DNA of 64,000 bases from Marinilabiliales bacterium (GCA_003512955.1 DOTG01000003.1:186001-250000); one strand, 5' to 3'. Shown: positions 24,734 to 35,560, counted from the stretch's first letter. The notes: generated from the sequence alone by a model not told the origin. Program-made: numbers and translations.

Positions 24734-26260
24734 TTAAAGCAATTGGCTTTTTGTTTGCATAATTTCTTCTAAAGGGATTTTCCGTGTTTTACATTCAATC
24801 CAGGCTGTAAAATCAAAAATCCGAAGCACCTGCTGTTCATAAATGTCATGCCGCAACAATTCCATTTCTCCTGAAACCTTCGCCCAAACAATCTCCCGTT
24901 TACGTTGAGTAGCAGGAATATTTTGCTTGTTTAAAAAGTTAAGCATGGTTTTTTCCATCTGGTACCCTTTATCGTAGTCTTTCATCTCCCGTTTAATAGA
25001 GCGGGTTTCATAACTTATCAGGTTAAAATCGCCCAATTCATATAAGATCATCAGATTTACCAACCGGATGGTCCGATACAATGGCATGTAATAGTAGTTT
25101 TTCCCTTTAAGCATGATCATGCTCAAATATTTGTGGGCCTTTTTGTAATTCTTTTTACCAAAATATATAAGAGCCGCGTATAAACTCAGTTCTGCCTGGC
25201 GGGTCAAGTTCAGCAAGTTCATTTTGTTATACAGATTCTCCTGGTTCTGTTCTAAAAGTGTTGTCGAAGCCAAAAAATCGCCATTATCAAGAAAAGGGAA
25301 AAGTTCATACAGAAAAATAAGGCATTTCACATTAGCATTAAAGTTCACCGAAGGGCTTTCCATTTTCTTCAATTGTTCGATAAAATAGGTCATACCTTCA
25401 TAGTTTCTAATACTGCGAAGGCTGTCCAAAACTCCCTCAATAGTTAACAGATAATAAATGGGGGGATTATTCCACAAGTGTTTGTTCTTTTCAAACAACG
25501 CACTCAGTTCCATATAGGAGCGCAATGCAGATTTGTAATCACCGACGCTGATTAAATAATTGGCCTGAAAAAGCTGGTGCAATTTGTTTATCTCAAAATT
25601 CTCAATATTTGAAGATGCGAGAATACTCATTTCGCTAACAACCAAATCGTTAAGATTTAGTTTCTGTTGCTGCGATCGGACATTTCCCAAAAGAACCACC
25701 CGGTATTTAAGCAACTCATACAGCGAGGCCTGTTCATTTATTTTCCGGATGATGCTCAGAATCTCGTTTATTTTGTAATGCTTATTTAACAATGCCTTTT
25801 CGTCAACCAATGGGAAATTAAGTGCCAGCAAATATTCCAGTTCCAGTTTTGAAGCCAACAAGAGTGCATAATAGTTTTCATGTTTCTTTGCATCGGCGAT
25901 TACCTTATGAAGTAAGCCAAAACATTCCTCAAACAACGACTTTTCAAATAAAATACGGGCTTTCATTATCAGGTTGAACAACAAATAATAGCTATCCTGT
26001 TCTTTTCGTAATTCCAAAAGTATATCCAATATAACTTTATAAAGATACTTTACAGTAGCATCAAACGAGGCCGCTTTGTTCATAGCCTGAAATTGTAAAC
26101 GTATGGAATCCACACTGATGTTCCGGTCCTTAGCAATTATATCAAAAAGGGATACATAACTTGGAACCAAATTAATGCGCTGCGTTGACAGTTTAAATGC
26201 CTTCTTCTCTGGCTGAGTCATTGAATTGACTAAGAAAACCAATGCGTCTATTTTTAACAT
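24734..26260 (-). CDS. Helical repeat protein, possible regulator of the adjacent locus
   Basis: 508 aa, soluble, no signal. Almost wholly helical with TPR-like pairs (FEECFGLLHKVIADAKKHENYYALLLASKLEL, GDYKSALRSYMELSALFEK, KNYKKAHKYLSM). No DNA-binding or kinase domain is recognised, although the C-terminus is basic. It is transcribed away from the ribokinase-SusC-SusD operon across 228 bp. Divergent placement is where Bacteroides rus loci carry their regulator, as I recall, but that link is inference. It could instead be a large helical protein with another role. Confidence 0.7.
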   Translation of the reverse strand: MLKIDALVFLVNSMTQPEKKAFKLSTQRINLVPSYVSLFDIIAKDRNISVDSIRLQFQAMNKAASFDATVKYLYKVILDILLELRKEQDSYYLLFNLIMKARILFEKSLFEECFGLLHKVIADAKKHENYYALLLASKLELEYLLALNFPLVDEKALLNKHYKINEILSIIRKINEQASLYELLKYRVVLLGNVRSQQQKLNLNDLVVSEMSILASSNIENFEINKLHQLFQANYLISVGDYKSALRSYMELSALFEKNKHLWNNPPIYYLLTIEGVLDSLRSIRNYEGMTYFIEQLKKMESPSVNFNANVKCLIFLYELFPFLDNGDFLASTTLLEQNQENLYNKMNLLNLTRQAELSLYAALIYFGKKNYKKAHKYLSMIMLKGKNYYYMPLYRTIRLVNLMILYELGDFNLISYETRSIKREMKDYDKGYQMEKTMLNFLNKQNIPATQRKREIVWAKVSGEMELLRHDIYEQQVLRIFDFTAWIECKTRKIPLEEIMQTKSQLL

Positions 26261-26454
26261 TGAAGTACGGTTTTGTTTATAAAATTAAATTACTAAATAT
26301 TTATAATTATCACATAATTATTTTTATCAAATAAATATGTTTAATATAAAATCCTTATTTAATGGTACTTATCAAGTATTAATTTCCATTATTAGTCTTT
26401 TTGTAATTATCAAATTGACCATATTTTTGAATTTTTTCCCCATTATTAATGATT

Positions 26455-26462
26455 TATATTTG
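26455..26462 (+). promoter_or_regulatory. Probable promoter -7 box of the ribose-type operon
   Basis: TATATTTG fits TAnnTTTG and lies 27 bp before the ribokinase ATG. A TTTG at 26426-26429 is a possible -33 element, but the 25-bp spacer is longer than usual. The rest of the divergent gap (26261-26488) is very AT-rich. Confidence 0.5.
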
Positions 26463-26488
26463 TTTGAAGTAAATTAAAACAATAAGTA

Positions 26489-27403
26489 ATGTCAGATAAA
26501 AAAATAATAGTAATAGGTAGCTGCAATACCGACATGGTAATTAAAGCGGATAGACTCCCGGTACCTGGTGAAACAGTTATTGGTGGTACGTTCTTTATGA
26601 ATCCTGGTGGAAAAGGTGCCAATCAAGCAGTAGCAGCAGCCCGGCTCGGCGGTAAAGTTACCTTTATTTCAAAAACCGGTAACGATGTATTCGGAAGGCA
26701 ATCAATTGAGCTATTCAATACCGAGAATATAAATACAAATTACATATTTTCCGATCCCAAAAACCCTTCGGGTGTAGCTTTAATTACGGTAGATTCCAAT
26801 GGCGAAAACTGCATTGTGGTAGCTTCAGGAGCCAACGCATCACTCTGCCCGGCTGATATTGAAACAGCAAAAAACGAGATAGAACAGTCCGAAATTGTAT
26901 TAATGCAACTCGAGATTCCTATGGAGACAGTGGAATATGCTACTGAGATGGCTTTTAAAAAAGGGATAAAAGTGATTTTAAATCCCGCACCGGCCCAATC
27001 ATTAAGCGATAAATTACTTAAAAGCCTTTACATAATTACCCCAAACAAAAGTGAAGCTGAAATTCTTTCTGGGATTAAAGTTCATGACTGGGAAAGTGCC
27101 AAAAAGGCGGCCGATGTAATCCGGGCCAAAGGGGCGAATATTGTTGTTATTACCCTCGGAAGTCAAGGTGCATTGATTTGCGAGAATCAAAAATATCACA
27201 AAGTTGAAGCAACCAAAGTAACCGCGCTGGATACCACTGCTGCAGGCGATACTTTCTCAGGAGCCTTATGTGTGGGCATATCGGAAGGCAACTCTATTGT
27301 TGATGCTGTTAAAATGGCTGCAAAAGCGGCTGCTTTGTCTGTTACAAGGATGGGAGCACAATCTTCGATTCCATATCGTTCAGAGTTATCTTTATTGGAA
27401 TAG
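26489..27403 (+). CDS. rbsK: Ribokinase, PfkB family
   Basis: 304 aa, full length. Ribose-binding N-terminal motif (SCNTDMVIKADRLP, then GGTFFMNPGGKGANQAVAAA) and C-terminal PfkB signature with the catalytic Asp (DTTAAGDTFSGAL). It converts ribose plus ATP to ribose 5-phosphate in the cytoplasm. It is first in an operon with SusC/SusD, ADP-ribosylglycohydrolases, esterases and a sugar permease, with 15 bp to the SusC gene. This points to ribose as the end product of the locus. Confidence 0.95.
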   Translation: MSDKKIIVIGSCNTDMVIKADRLPVPGETVIGGTFFMNPGGKGANQAVAAARLGGKVTFISKTGNDVFGRQSIELFNTENINTNYIFSDPKNPSGVALITVDSNGENCIVVASGANASLCPADIETAKNEIEQSEIVLMQLEIPMETVEYATEMAFKKGIKVILNPAPAQSLSDKLLKSLYIITPNKSEAEILSGIKVHDWESAKKAADVIRAKGANIVVITLGSQGALICENQKYHKVEATKVTALDTTAAGDTFSGALCVGISEGNSIVDAVKMAAKAAALSVTRMGAQSSIPYRSELSLLE

Positions 27404-27418
27404 GACTTAATACTTATT

Positions 27419-30382
27419 ATGATCATGAAACAAATTGCCAATCTCCGCTTAGGAAATATATTCTTAACTTGTTTATTTCTGATTGTTGCTGCATCATGGC
27501 ATTATACCTTAGCACAATCTACAAAGAACAAACTAGTAACTGGTATTGTAACAGATGCCAGCAATAATCCATTACCTGGGGTTAATATTACCATAAAAGG
27601 AACAAATACCGGAACTGTAACTGACCTCGAAGGCCGTTTCTCCATTGAGTTGCCCGACGGTAGTGAGACTTTGGTATTTTCTATGATGGGTATGCTTACC
27701 GAAGAATATGCCGTAGTAAACCAAAAGGACTTAACAGTAGTTTTGGTTGAAGACTTAAAAAGTCTTGACGAAGTGGTTGTGATTGGTTATGGAACAACCA
27801 CCAAAAAGGAAGTTACCGGTTCCATTGCAACTATTAAATCGGACGAATTCAACCGTGGGGCATACAATAACCCCATGGGGCTCTTACAGGGAAAGGTAGC
27901 CGGGTTAACCATTGTACAACCCGATGGTGCCGACCCAATGGCCGATTACAATATCATATTAAGGGGAACCAATACACTTACTTCAGGACAAGCTCCATTA
28001 ATAATAATTGATGGGGTTTTGGGTGCCGACCTGAAAAGCATCAGCCCTGAGGAAGTGGAATCGGTAGATGTACTGAAAGACGGTGCTGCAGCTGCAATTT
28101 ATGGAACCCGGGGTTCCAACGGAGTAATTATCATTACAACCAAACGAGCAAAAGCTGGCGAAAGCCATTTGGAGTACACCGGACAGTTATCGGTTCAAGT
28201 TGCACCACGTAGAGTTGAAAACCTTTCGGCTGACGAATTTAGGGAATCAATTAACACTTATGCCCCCGATAAAGCAGCAAGTATTTACGGCGGCAACACC
28301 GACTGGTTTGACGAAATTACCCGTCCAACTCCTTTTAGCCAAAAGCACAACATTGCCATTTCCGGAGGCAACGAAACATTTTCACACCGTTCAATAATTT
28401 ATGTCGATAATTCAAATGGCTTATTAAAGGACAACCTATCGAATAAATACCTAATTAAAACCAATATTACCCAAAAACTGCTGGATGATATGTTGTTGCT
28501 CGACTATAATGTAAGTTACAGCAACCGTAAATACAAACCTGCTAACTACGACCTTTTTTATCAGGCCTTTATCCGAAACCCCACCAGCCCGGTTTACGAC
28601 CCTAACAATGAATATTCAGGTGGTTACACCGTTTTAGAAGGGATTGAATATTACAACCCCGTGGCTATGCTTAACGAGCGTACCCGTGATGGAAAAACTA
28701 CCAATGCTAACGGAAATTTACGTGCCACCTTAAAACTGACCCAATCGCTGAAATGGATAAATTTCATCTCGATTGACCAGTCCGACTGGGAAGAGATGTC
28801 GTATAAAACACAGTTTTACCCTACCATTTTGGGTACCGGAGGTGAAGCAGAAATAAGCAACGGCAAGAGCAATAACTTAATTTTTGAAAGCACATTAAAT
28901 TTGATTAAATCTATTGGTAATCATAATTTTCAAAGTATGGCAGGGTATTCCTATGAAGAAAATGAAACAAATGATTCGTACATGATAAATTCGGGTTTTG
29001 ACACCGATTATTATGGCCCCCACAATATTGGAGATGGGTCGGCTTTGGGTGTTGGATTAGCTGAGATGGGCTCACACAAAGAATCGAATAAACTTATTTC
29101 CTTTTTTGGAAGGGTTATGTACAATTTCAATGAGCGGTATTTAGCTGCACTAACCCTCCGACATGAAGGTTCATCAAGGTTTGGAGCAAATAACAAATGG
29201 AGTTGGTTTCCCTCTGTAAGTCTCGGTTGGCGTATCAATAAAGAACCATTTATGGAGGATGTGGATTGGGTAAATGACCTGAAATTGCGCGTTGGATATG
29301 GTGTTACCGGAAATCAGGAGTTTGAAAATTATAAATCTTTGGTATTGTTAGGTTCCAAAGTTCAGAAATTTTATTACCGCGGTCAATGGATCAATACTTA
29401 TGGGACCATTTCGAACCCAAATCCCGAGTTACGTTGGGAAAAAAAACAAGAACTGAATATGGGTATTGATTATTCATTGTTTAAAAACCGGATAAGTGGT
29501 GCATTGGAGTATTATTACCGCACCAGTACCGATTTACTTTACACCTACATTGTGCCTTCAAACACACCACCGTATCTTTATACTGAAATATTTGCCAACA
29601 TAGGTACTATCAGCAATCAGGGTATTGAACTTACCCTTAGCGCGGTTGCTTTAAAAAAAGCAACCTTTAATTGGAACACCACCTTTACCTTTAGCAAGAA
29701 CATCAATAAACTGATTAAGTTCTCCAACGAAGAGTTTACTAACGAATATGTTCCAACCGGATGGTTGGGTAGCGCATTTCCGCTTTATTCAGAGCGGATT
29801 GAAGAGGGAAAACCCTTGGGGGTTTTTTATGGCCCGGTGTGGCTTGGACTGGATGAAAACGGTAAAGATAAGTTTAAAAATGCCAATCCTATTGGCAAAG
29901 TTGATGTAGAAGATTGGGAACCAATTGGTAATGCTTACCCTTTCTGCTCGCTGGGCTGGAGCAACATGTTCACTTACAAAGATTGGGATTTGAACTTTTC
30001 GTTTCGTTCAAACATTGGTGGCGATGTGTTGAATATGTCCCGGTTGTATTACGAAAACTGGCAAAGCCTGGGCAGGAACATTGTCCATACACAGCTCGAA
30101 AACCCAGAATTTACAGGAATCGGTCAGTATTCCTCAAAATACGTGGAAAATGCTACCTTTCTGAAGCTCGATAATATTTCGGTAGGATATAATTTGCCGT
30201 ATCATTCAAAAATTATCTCCAAAGTCCGTTTTAACCTGACTGCCCAAAATGTATTTACCATCACGGGTTACAAAGGCCTTGATCCGGAAGTAGATTTAAG
30301 CGGTTTGGAACCCGGAATCGAACATTTAAGTTATTATCCGCGCACTACCTCTATTACATTCGGTGTTAATGTCACTTTTTAA
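27419..30382 (+). CDS. SusC/RagA-type TonB-dependent outer membrane transporter
   Basis: 987 aa. Signal peptide, CarboxypepD_reg-like domain (VTGIVTDASNNPLPGVNITIKG, to about residue 105), TonB-box-like EVVVIGYGT, plug domain (LRGTNTLTSGQAPLIIIDGV, near 180-200), beta-barrel with terminal SITFGVNVTF. Somewhat shorter than the SusC at 54824. It takes up ligands captured by SusD. A start at 27425 (two codons on) gives the same signal. 14 bp to SusD. Confidence 0.95.
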   Translation: MIMKQIANLRLGNIFLTCLFLIVAASWHYTLAQSTKNKLVTGIVTDASNNPLPGVNITIKGTNTGTVTDLEGRFSIELPDGSETLVFSMMGMLTEEYAVVNQKDLTVVLVEDLKSLDEVVVIGYGTTTKKEVTGSIATIKSDEFNRGAYNNPMGLLQGKVAGLTIVQPDGADPMADYNIILRGTNTLTSGQAPLIIIDGVLGADLKSISPEEVESVDVLKDGAAAAIYGTRGSNGVIIITTKRAKAGESHLEYTGQLSVQVAPRRVENLSADEFRESINTYAPDKAASIYGGNTDWFDEITRPTPFSQKHNIAISGGNETFSHRSIIYVDNSNGLLKDNLSNKYLIKTNITQKLLDDMLLLDYNVSYSNRKYKPANYDLFYQAFIRNPTSPVYDPNNEYSGGYTVLEGIEYYNPVAMLNERTRDGKTTNANGNLRATLKLTQSLKWINFISIDQSDWEEMSYKTQFYPTILGTGGEAEISNGKSNNLIFESTLNLIKSIGNHNFQSMAGYSYEENETNDSYMINSGFDTDYYGPHNIGDGSALGVGLAEMGSHKESNKLISFFGRVMYNFNERYLAALTLRHEGSSRFGANNKWSWFPSVSLGWRINKEPFMEDVDWVNDLKLRVGYGVTGNQEFENYKSLVLLGSKVQKFYYRGQWINTYGTISNPNPELRWEKKQELNMGIDYSLFKNRISGALEYYYRTSTDLLYTYIVPSNTPPYLYTEIFANIGTISNQGIELTLSAVALKKATFNWNTTFTFSKNINKLIKFSNEEFTNEYVPTGWLGSAFPLYSERIEEGKPLGVFYGPVWLGLDENGKDKFKNANPIGKVDVEDWEPIGNAYPFCSLGWSNMFTYKDWDLNFSFRSNIGGDVLNMSRLYYENWQSLGRNIVHTQLENPEFTGIGQYSSKYVENATFLKLDNISVGYNLPYHSKIISKVRFNLTAQNVFTITGYKGLDPEVDLSGLEPGIEHLSYYPRTTSITFGVNVTF

Positions 30383-30396
30383 ACAAAAAACAGATC

Positions 30397-31905
30397 ATGA
30401 AAAATTTTACATATCCCATATCGGCTATTTGCATGACAATTGTGTTGAGCCTTATATCCTGCACCGATTTAGAAGAAACTGTTTATTCCGATTTACCCTT
30501 TGATAAATTCTTTCACAATGAAAAGGATGTTTTGAAGTATGCCGGACGCTCTTACACCAATTTACAACGTTACACTGAGGAATTTAGCCTTTGGTCCCTC
30601 ACCCAAATGGCTTCCGACGAAATGGTTGCCCCCGGACGCGACGATGGCTTTGTTTGGGATAATGGGCGATGGGATGAATTGCATACCCACAGAATTGACC
30701 CCAACAATAAGATACTCACATTAGCCTGGGAATCTGTTTTTCGGGGAATTGGCGACTGCAACGAGATTATTAATACAATAGGATTGTCCCCGATTACTTT
30801 CCCTGCTAAGGAACAAATTGTTTGCGAAATAAAAATAATAAGGGCCTACATGTATTATTGGGCGATGGATAACTGGGGCAACATACCTTTTACCGATGAC
30901 TGGACCAATACCGATTTACCGGAACAAAAAGGGCGGAAATTTCTTTTCGATTTTATTGAAAAAGAAATATTAGACAATGTTGACAAGCTTCAAAGCATTC
31001 CTTCGGCCGATAATTACGGAAGGATTACCCAAGGGATGGCATACACACTCTTGGCAAAGATTTACTTAAATGCGGAAGAATGGATTGGTGAAAATAAATA
31101 CCAGGAAGCTGTTGATGCGTGCGATAAGGTGATTAATATAGGCAGTTACCATATTGAGGACGATTATTTTGCCAACTTTAAAGTAAAAAACGAATCCTCA
31201 CTTGAAAATATTTTTGTTATCCCCATGCATTCTATTTTTACCAAAGACCGTTTTTACTGGTACACACTTACCCTAAACGATGCCAGTCGCGCAACTTTCG
31301 GGTTTAAAGGTCAAATGTGGGATGAATTCATCTTAGAACCTGGTTATTTAGATAAATATGCTGATAATGATTTACGTAAAAAATCGTTCTTGTTTGGCCA
31401 ACAGAAAGATATGAATGGAGACGATATCATCATTGATGGGGTTCCATTTATATACACTACCACAGTGGATAACTATATGGCTCGTAAAAAATGGGAAGGA
31501 GCCCGTTGCGCCAAATATGAATATCAAAAAGATCTGGAGTATTACGTAACCGATATGGAAAACGATTTTGTGCTTTTCCGCTATGCCGATGTGCTTTATA
31601 CCAAACTCGAAGCTCTTTGGAGGCTTGGCCGGGCTGGTGAAATACTCAATGATGCCGAACTTCAAAAAATAAGGACTCGGGCAGGGTTAGCCCCTTACCA
31701 AATCTCAGATATTACTGCTGAAGAATTACTTGATGAACTGGGCCGCGAATTTGCCTGGGAAGGGCACCGCAGACAGGACCAGATCCGATTTGGTGTGTGG
31801 GGTGATACCTGGTGGAATAAACCTGCATCGGGCCCCAATGCAAAACTTTTCCCAATTCCGCAGTCTGTTCTGAGTACTAATTCAAATCTTGTTCAAAACC
31901 CATAG
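30397..31905 (+). CDS. SusD/RagB-type surface lipoprotein
   Basis: 502 aa. Lipobox SLISC near residue 22, then DLEET. The helical TPR-like SusD fold is suggested by the ARM-like repeats (ILTLAWESVFRGIGDCNEIINTIGL, IKIIRAYMYYWAMDNWG). The end motif LGREFAWEGHRRQDQIRFG is typical of the family. It binds the substrate with SusC as an extracellular lid. Operon position between SusC and the ADP-ribosylglycohydrolase genes. Confidence 0.95.
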   Translation: MKNFTYPISAICMTIVLSLISCTDLEETVYSDLPFDKFFHNEKDVLKYAGRSYTNLQRYTEEFSLWSLTQMASDEMVAPGRDDGFVWDNGRWDELHTHRIDPNNKILTLAWESVFRGIGDCNEIINTIGLSPITFPAKEQIVCEIKIIRAYMYYWAMDNWGNIPFTDDWTNTDLPEQKGRKFLFDFIEKEILDNVDKLQSIPSADNYGRITQGMAYTLLAKIYLNAEEWIGENKYQEAVDACDKVINIGSYHIEDDYFANFKVKNESSLENIFVIPMHSIFTKDRFYWYTLTLNDASRATFGFKGQMWDEFILEPGYLDKYADNDLRKKSFLFGQQKDMNGDDIIIDGVPFIYTTTVDNYMARKKWEGARCAKYEYQKDLEYYVTDMENDFVLFRYADVLYTKLEALWRLGRAGEILNDAELQKIRTRAGLAPYQISDITAEELLDELGREFAWEGHRRQDQIRFGVWGDTWWNKPASGPNAKLFPIPQSVLSTNSNLVQNP

Positions 31906-31911
31906 TAACAA

Positions 31912-33906
31912 ATGAAAAAATTAACTTCATATTCACTTATAATTGCCCTGGCAGCATTAATTTTTGTGCACCCGACATCGGTTTTATCTCAAAAATCACA
32001 AAAAATCAGTATTAATGAATTACATGATAAAATTGCCGCGGCATGGATTGGGCAAATGATAGGAAACATGTATGGGCTGCCACATGAAAACAAATATATA
32101 AATGCCCCCGGGCTTGAGAACTGGCCCTATGGATACAGCAAAAGTCTTGATAAACTGCAAAAATATGAAGGTGCTTTTTCCGATGACGACACCGATGTAG
32201 AATATATGTACCTTTTGCAAATGATGAAACACGGCCCTGAGCCATCCTATGCCAAGCTTCGCGAAGCCTGGATGTACCACATCCGCGACAGGGTATGGCT
32301 GGCCAACCGCGGCGCACTTGGCTTAATGCACTTTGGTTACACTCCTCCTTTTACAGGAAGTAAAGATATGAACCCGCACTGGTTTCAGATCGATCCTCAA
32401 TTGATAAACGAAATTTGGGCGGTTACCGCTCCTGGAATGGTTACCTATGCCTCAGCAAAATCTGATTGGGCTGCACGCATTACCAGTGATGACTGGGGCG
32501 TGGAACCCACTATTTTTTATGGGGCTATGTATTCGGCAGCTTTTTTCGAAAATGACATCAATAAACTGATCGGAATAGGAATTAATGCATTGCCTACAAC
32601 TTGTCGTTTTCGCGCTACGGCTAATGAAATGATAGCTTTGCATAAAAAATACCCAACTGACTGGAAAGCCTCATGGAAAGAGATGGCCCAAAAATATTAC
32701 GTGAATGAACCAGCCATGACCAAAACCATCTGGAACGCCAATTTAAATGGTGCCTGTGCCATTTTGGCCATGCTTTACGGGAATGGTGATTTTCAACGGA
32801 CCCTCGACCTTTCATGTGCCATGGGTTTCGATGCCGATAACCAGGCAGCTACCGTTGCCGGATTATTAGGCATTATTCACGGGATGAAAGGATTGCCAGC
32901 AAACCTTTACCTTCCGATTGTAGGATGGGATAAACCATTTAATAATAATTATATAAATATTACCCGGCATGATGTGCCAAATGCTAAAATCTCGGATATT
33001 ATTGATAATACGGTAAAAACCACCATTGATTTAATTATTCAAAAAGGTGGACAAAAGACCGGCGGACCCGGCAAAGAAATGCTCAGCATCAACATTGCTG
33101 CTACATTTAATCCTCCCCTGGAATTTTGTTTGGGCCCGTTACCTCAGTTGGAGCTTGGCAAACCCATTGACTATAACTTTTATACCGAAGCAAATAAAAC
33201 CTACAACTGGAGCCTTGTTGCTGGAGAATTGCCCAAAGGTTTGAGTTTTACAAAGGGAAAACTCACCGGAACGCCATCTGTACAAGGCTATTCAGAGATT
33301 ACCTTACAGTTGGATAATGGAGAAAAAAAGATAACCAGGGATTTTAATTTATTGGTCAGGGGTAAAAATTTAGCTTTCAATGCCGATACCATTTATACCA
33401 ATGTTAGAGAATTAAATGAGCAAGTGCTTGATTCATGTTGGTACACATTTGGCAAACCTATGTACGCAAAAAATATCTCCGTTATCAATGATGGGAAAAC
33501 AACCGGAGCTGGTTCTGTATTTTATAGTCTGGCAGCTAAAGCAAAAATCCCTAAAGTAGATTATTACGGATATGGATGGGATAATCCTCAAAAAATAAGT
33601 CGTGTTGCCCTACACACCGGATGTTTGGAAGAATTTGGCGGATGGTTCACCTCGTTGAATGTTCAATACATGGATCAAAAAGGGAAATGGGTACCTGTTG
33701 AAAAATTAAGCATAACACCCGCATTACCTGAATCGGATGTGGTTTTTTATCAACCCCATTTTGTGGAATATGTTATTGATTTTCCAACCATTGAAACTAA
33801 AGCCATCCGGATTATTGGTGATGCAAAAATTCAGGACCATTGGCACAAATACACCAAACAGGTATCAGGGTTTACATCTATTACCGAACTAAGTGTTTAT
33901 AACTAA
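31912..33906 (+). CDS. Secreted ADP-ribosylglycohydrolase-family enzyme with Ig-like domain
   Basis: 664 aa. Signal (MKKLTSYSLIIALAALIFV), then the ADP-ribosyl hydrolase/DraG fold (AAAWIGQMIGNMYGLPHE, FSDDDTDVEYMYL, FDADNQAATVAGLLGI with metal-binding Asp residues), to about 380. A cadherin/Ig-like region follows (YNWSLVAGELPKGLSF, about 410-470), then a discoidin-like C-terminus (GYGWDNPQKISRVAL). The family cuts N-ribosyl bonds; the cytoplasmic members act on proteins, while this one is exported. First of three paralogues in a row. It probably releases ribose or base from ribosides in the periplasm or at the surface. Confidence 0.9.
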   Translation: MKKLTSYSLIIALAALIFVHPTSVLSQKSQKISINELHDKIAAAWIGQMIGNMYGLPHENKYINAPGLENWPYGYSKSLDKLQKYEGAFSDDDTDVEYMYLLQMMKHGPEPSYAKLREAWMYHIRDRVWLANRGALGLMHFGYTPPFTGSKDMNPHWFQIDPQLINEIWAVTAPGMVTYASAKSDWAARITSDDWGVEPTIFYGAMYSAAFFENDINKLIGIGINALPTTCRFRATANEMIALHKKYPTDWKASWKEMAQKYYVNEPAMTKTIWNANLNGACAILAMLYGNGDFQRTLDLSCAMGFDADNQAATVAGLLGIIHGMKGLPANLYLPIVGWDKPFNNNYINITRHDVPNAKISDIIDNTVKTTIDLIIQKGGQKTGGPGKEMLSINIAATFNPPLEFCLGPLPQLELGKPIDYNFYTEANKTYNWSLVAGELPKGLSFTKGKLTGTPSVQGYSEITLQLDNGEKKITRDFNLLVRGKNLAFNADTIYTNVRELNEQVLDSCWYTFGKPMYAKNISVINDGKTTGAGSVFYSLAAKAKIPKVDYYGYGWDNPQKISRVALHTGCLEEFGGWFTSLNVQYMDQKGKWVPVEKLSITPALPESDVVFYQPHFVEYVIDFPTIETKAIRIIGDAKIQDHWHKYTKQVSGFTSITELSVYN

Positions 33907-33917
33907 AAAACGATCTT

Positions 33918-35558
33918 ATGCAAAATAAAGCCATTCGCTCAATCGGAATCTTACTGGTAATCATTGCCTTTTTGTTTGTTTTCAACGGATGCCAATCAAG
34001 ACAAAATGAAACGAAAGGTATTTCGACAGAGACGATAATCACCCAGCAACAGCTAAAAGACAAAATCAAAGGAGGCTGGGCCGGACAAACCATTGGCGTA
34101 GTGTATGGTGCACCTGTTGAATTCAAATACCAAGGCTCCATTATTCCTGATTACCAAAACATTCCATGGCGCGAAGGTTACATAAAATATTGGTGGGATA
34201 AAAAGCCCGGTTTGTTCGATGATATTTATACCGATTTGAATTTTGTAGATGCCTTTGAAAAATATAGCCTTAATGTTTCAATGGATACCATTGCCAAACA
34301 CTGGGCAGAAACAGCTTACCATCTGGCACACGCGAACCAGGCTTCGCGGTATAATATTCTTCAGGGAATAATGCCTCCGCTATCGGGCAATTGGAAAAAC
34401 AACCCCCATGCCGATGATCTGGATTTTCAGATTGAGGCCGATTTTATTGGTTTGATGGCTCCCGGAATGTTGAATTCAGCTACCGAAATAGCTAACCGTG
34501 TGGGCCATATTATGAATAGCGGCGATGGTTTTTATGGTGGTGTTTTTGTATCGGCGTTATATTCACAAGCATTTGCGTCGAACAATGTTAACGAAATTGT
34601 TGAAACCGCCATTAAAACTATCCCTGCCGGAACCAAGTTTCACAATTGCATTGCCGATGTCATTCAATGGCACAAACAATATCCTACCAATTGGAAAGCC
34701 GCTTGGTTTGAATTAGAGAAGAAATGGAATAACGATGTGGGATGTCCGAAAGGTTGTTTTTTATCGTTCAATATCGATGCAAAAATAAATTCAGCCTATG
34801 TAACCATTGGGCTTTTGTACGGACAGGGCGATTTTACAAAGTCGGTAAATATTGCTGCCCGTTGCGGACAGGATGCCGACTGCAACCCAGCCACGGTGGG
34901 AGGGGTTCTTGGGGTTATGAACGGGTATTCAAATATTCCGGCTTTTTGGCTGAATCCGCTCAAAGAGATTGAACCTCTGATTTTTGAGAATACCTCTATG
35001 TCACTGAGTAAAGCCTACGATTTAAGCTTCAAACACGCTTTGACTACCATCCAAAAGGCTGGTGGCTCTGTTGCTGATGATACCATCAAAATTCCAATAC
35101 AAGTTCCAACTCCAATGGCCTACGAACAAAATTTTGAAAAAACACATCCGGTACTTCGCGACCGTTTCGACCGCTCATTTACGGATATATTGTCGTATGA
35201 TTTTGTTGGAAATGGGTATATCTTTTACGGCAACCTGATAAAGAACGCCAAAATTGATAAAGACTATATCGACAGGGTATCGAAACGCGTTGGTTCTGAA
35301 ATGTTTGGATTGGCCGAACCCAACGATCCTTACGTGGCTGAATTGGAAGTTTATATTGATGGTAAGTTTGATGAAAAGGTGCAGATGCCTATGAAAAATA
35401 GTTCGCGAAGATTAGAACCACATTGGAAATATCAACTCACCGAAGGAACTCACAACGTGACCCTAAAATGGGTGAATCCGCATAAGGATTATGAAATCCG
35501 GATCAACGATATTGTTGTTTATTCTGAAAATGAACCCGTTAACAATTTACCTCAATAG
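33918..35558 (+). CDS. ADP-ribosylglycohydrolase-family lipoprotein
   Basis: 546 aa. Lipobox FNGC, then the hydrolase fold: KIKGGWAGQTIGVVYGAP, DDIYTDLNFV, NPHADDLDFQIEADF, GQDADCNPATVGGVLGV (metal-binding acids retained). The C-terminal 150 residues form a beta domain (VYIDGKFDEKVQMPM). Close paralogue of the next gene (same motifs in order). 11 bp from the previous gene. Role as for 31912-33906; the three enzymes may split ribosides with different aglycones. Confidence 0.93.
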   Translation: MQNKAIRSIGILLVIIAFLFVFNGCQSRQNETKGISTETIITQQQLKDKIKGGWAGQTIGVVYGAPVEFKYQGSIIPDYQNIPWREGYIKYWWDKKPGLFDDIYTDLNFVDAFEKYSLNVSMDTIAKHWAETAYHLAHANQASRYNILQGIMPPLSGNWKNNPHADDLDFQIEADFIGLMAPGMLNSATEIANRVGHIMNSGDGFYGGVFVSALYSQAFASNNVNEIVETAIKTIPAGTKFHNCIADVIQWHKQYPTNWKAAWFELEKKWNNDVGCPKGCFLSFNIDAKINSAYVTIGLLYGQGDFTKSVNIAARCGQDADCNPATVGGVLGVMNGYSNIPAFWLNPLKEIEPLIFENTSMSLSKAYDLSFKHALTTIQKAGGSVADDTIKIPIQVPTPMAYEQNFEKTHPVLRDRFDRSFTDILSYDFVGNGYIFYGNLIKNAKIDKDYIDRVSKRVGSEMFGLAEPNDPYVAELEVYIDGKFDEKVQMPMKNSSRRLEPHWKYQLTEGTHNVTLKWVNPHKDYEIRINDIVVYSENEPVNNLPQ

Positions 35559-35560
35559 CT

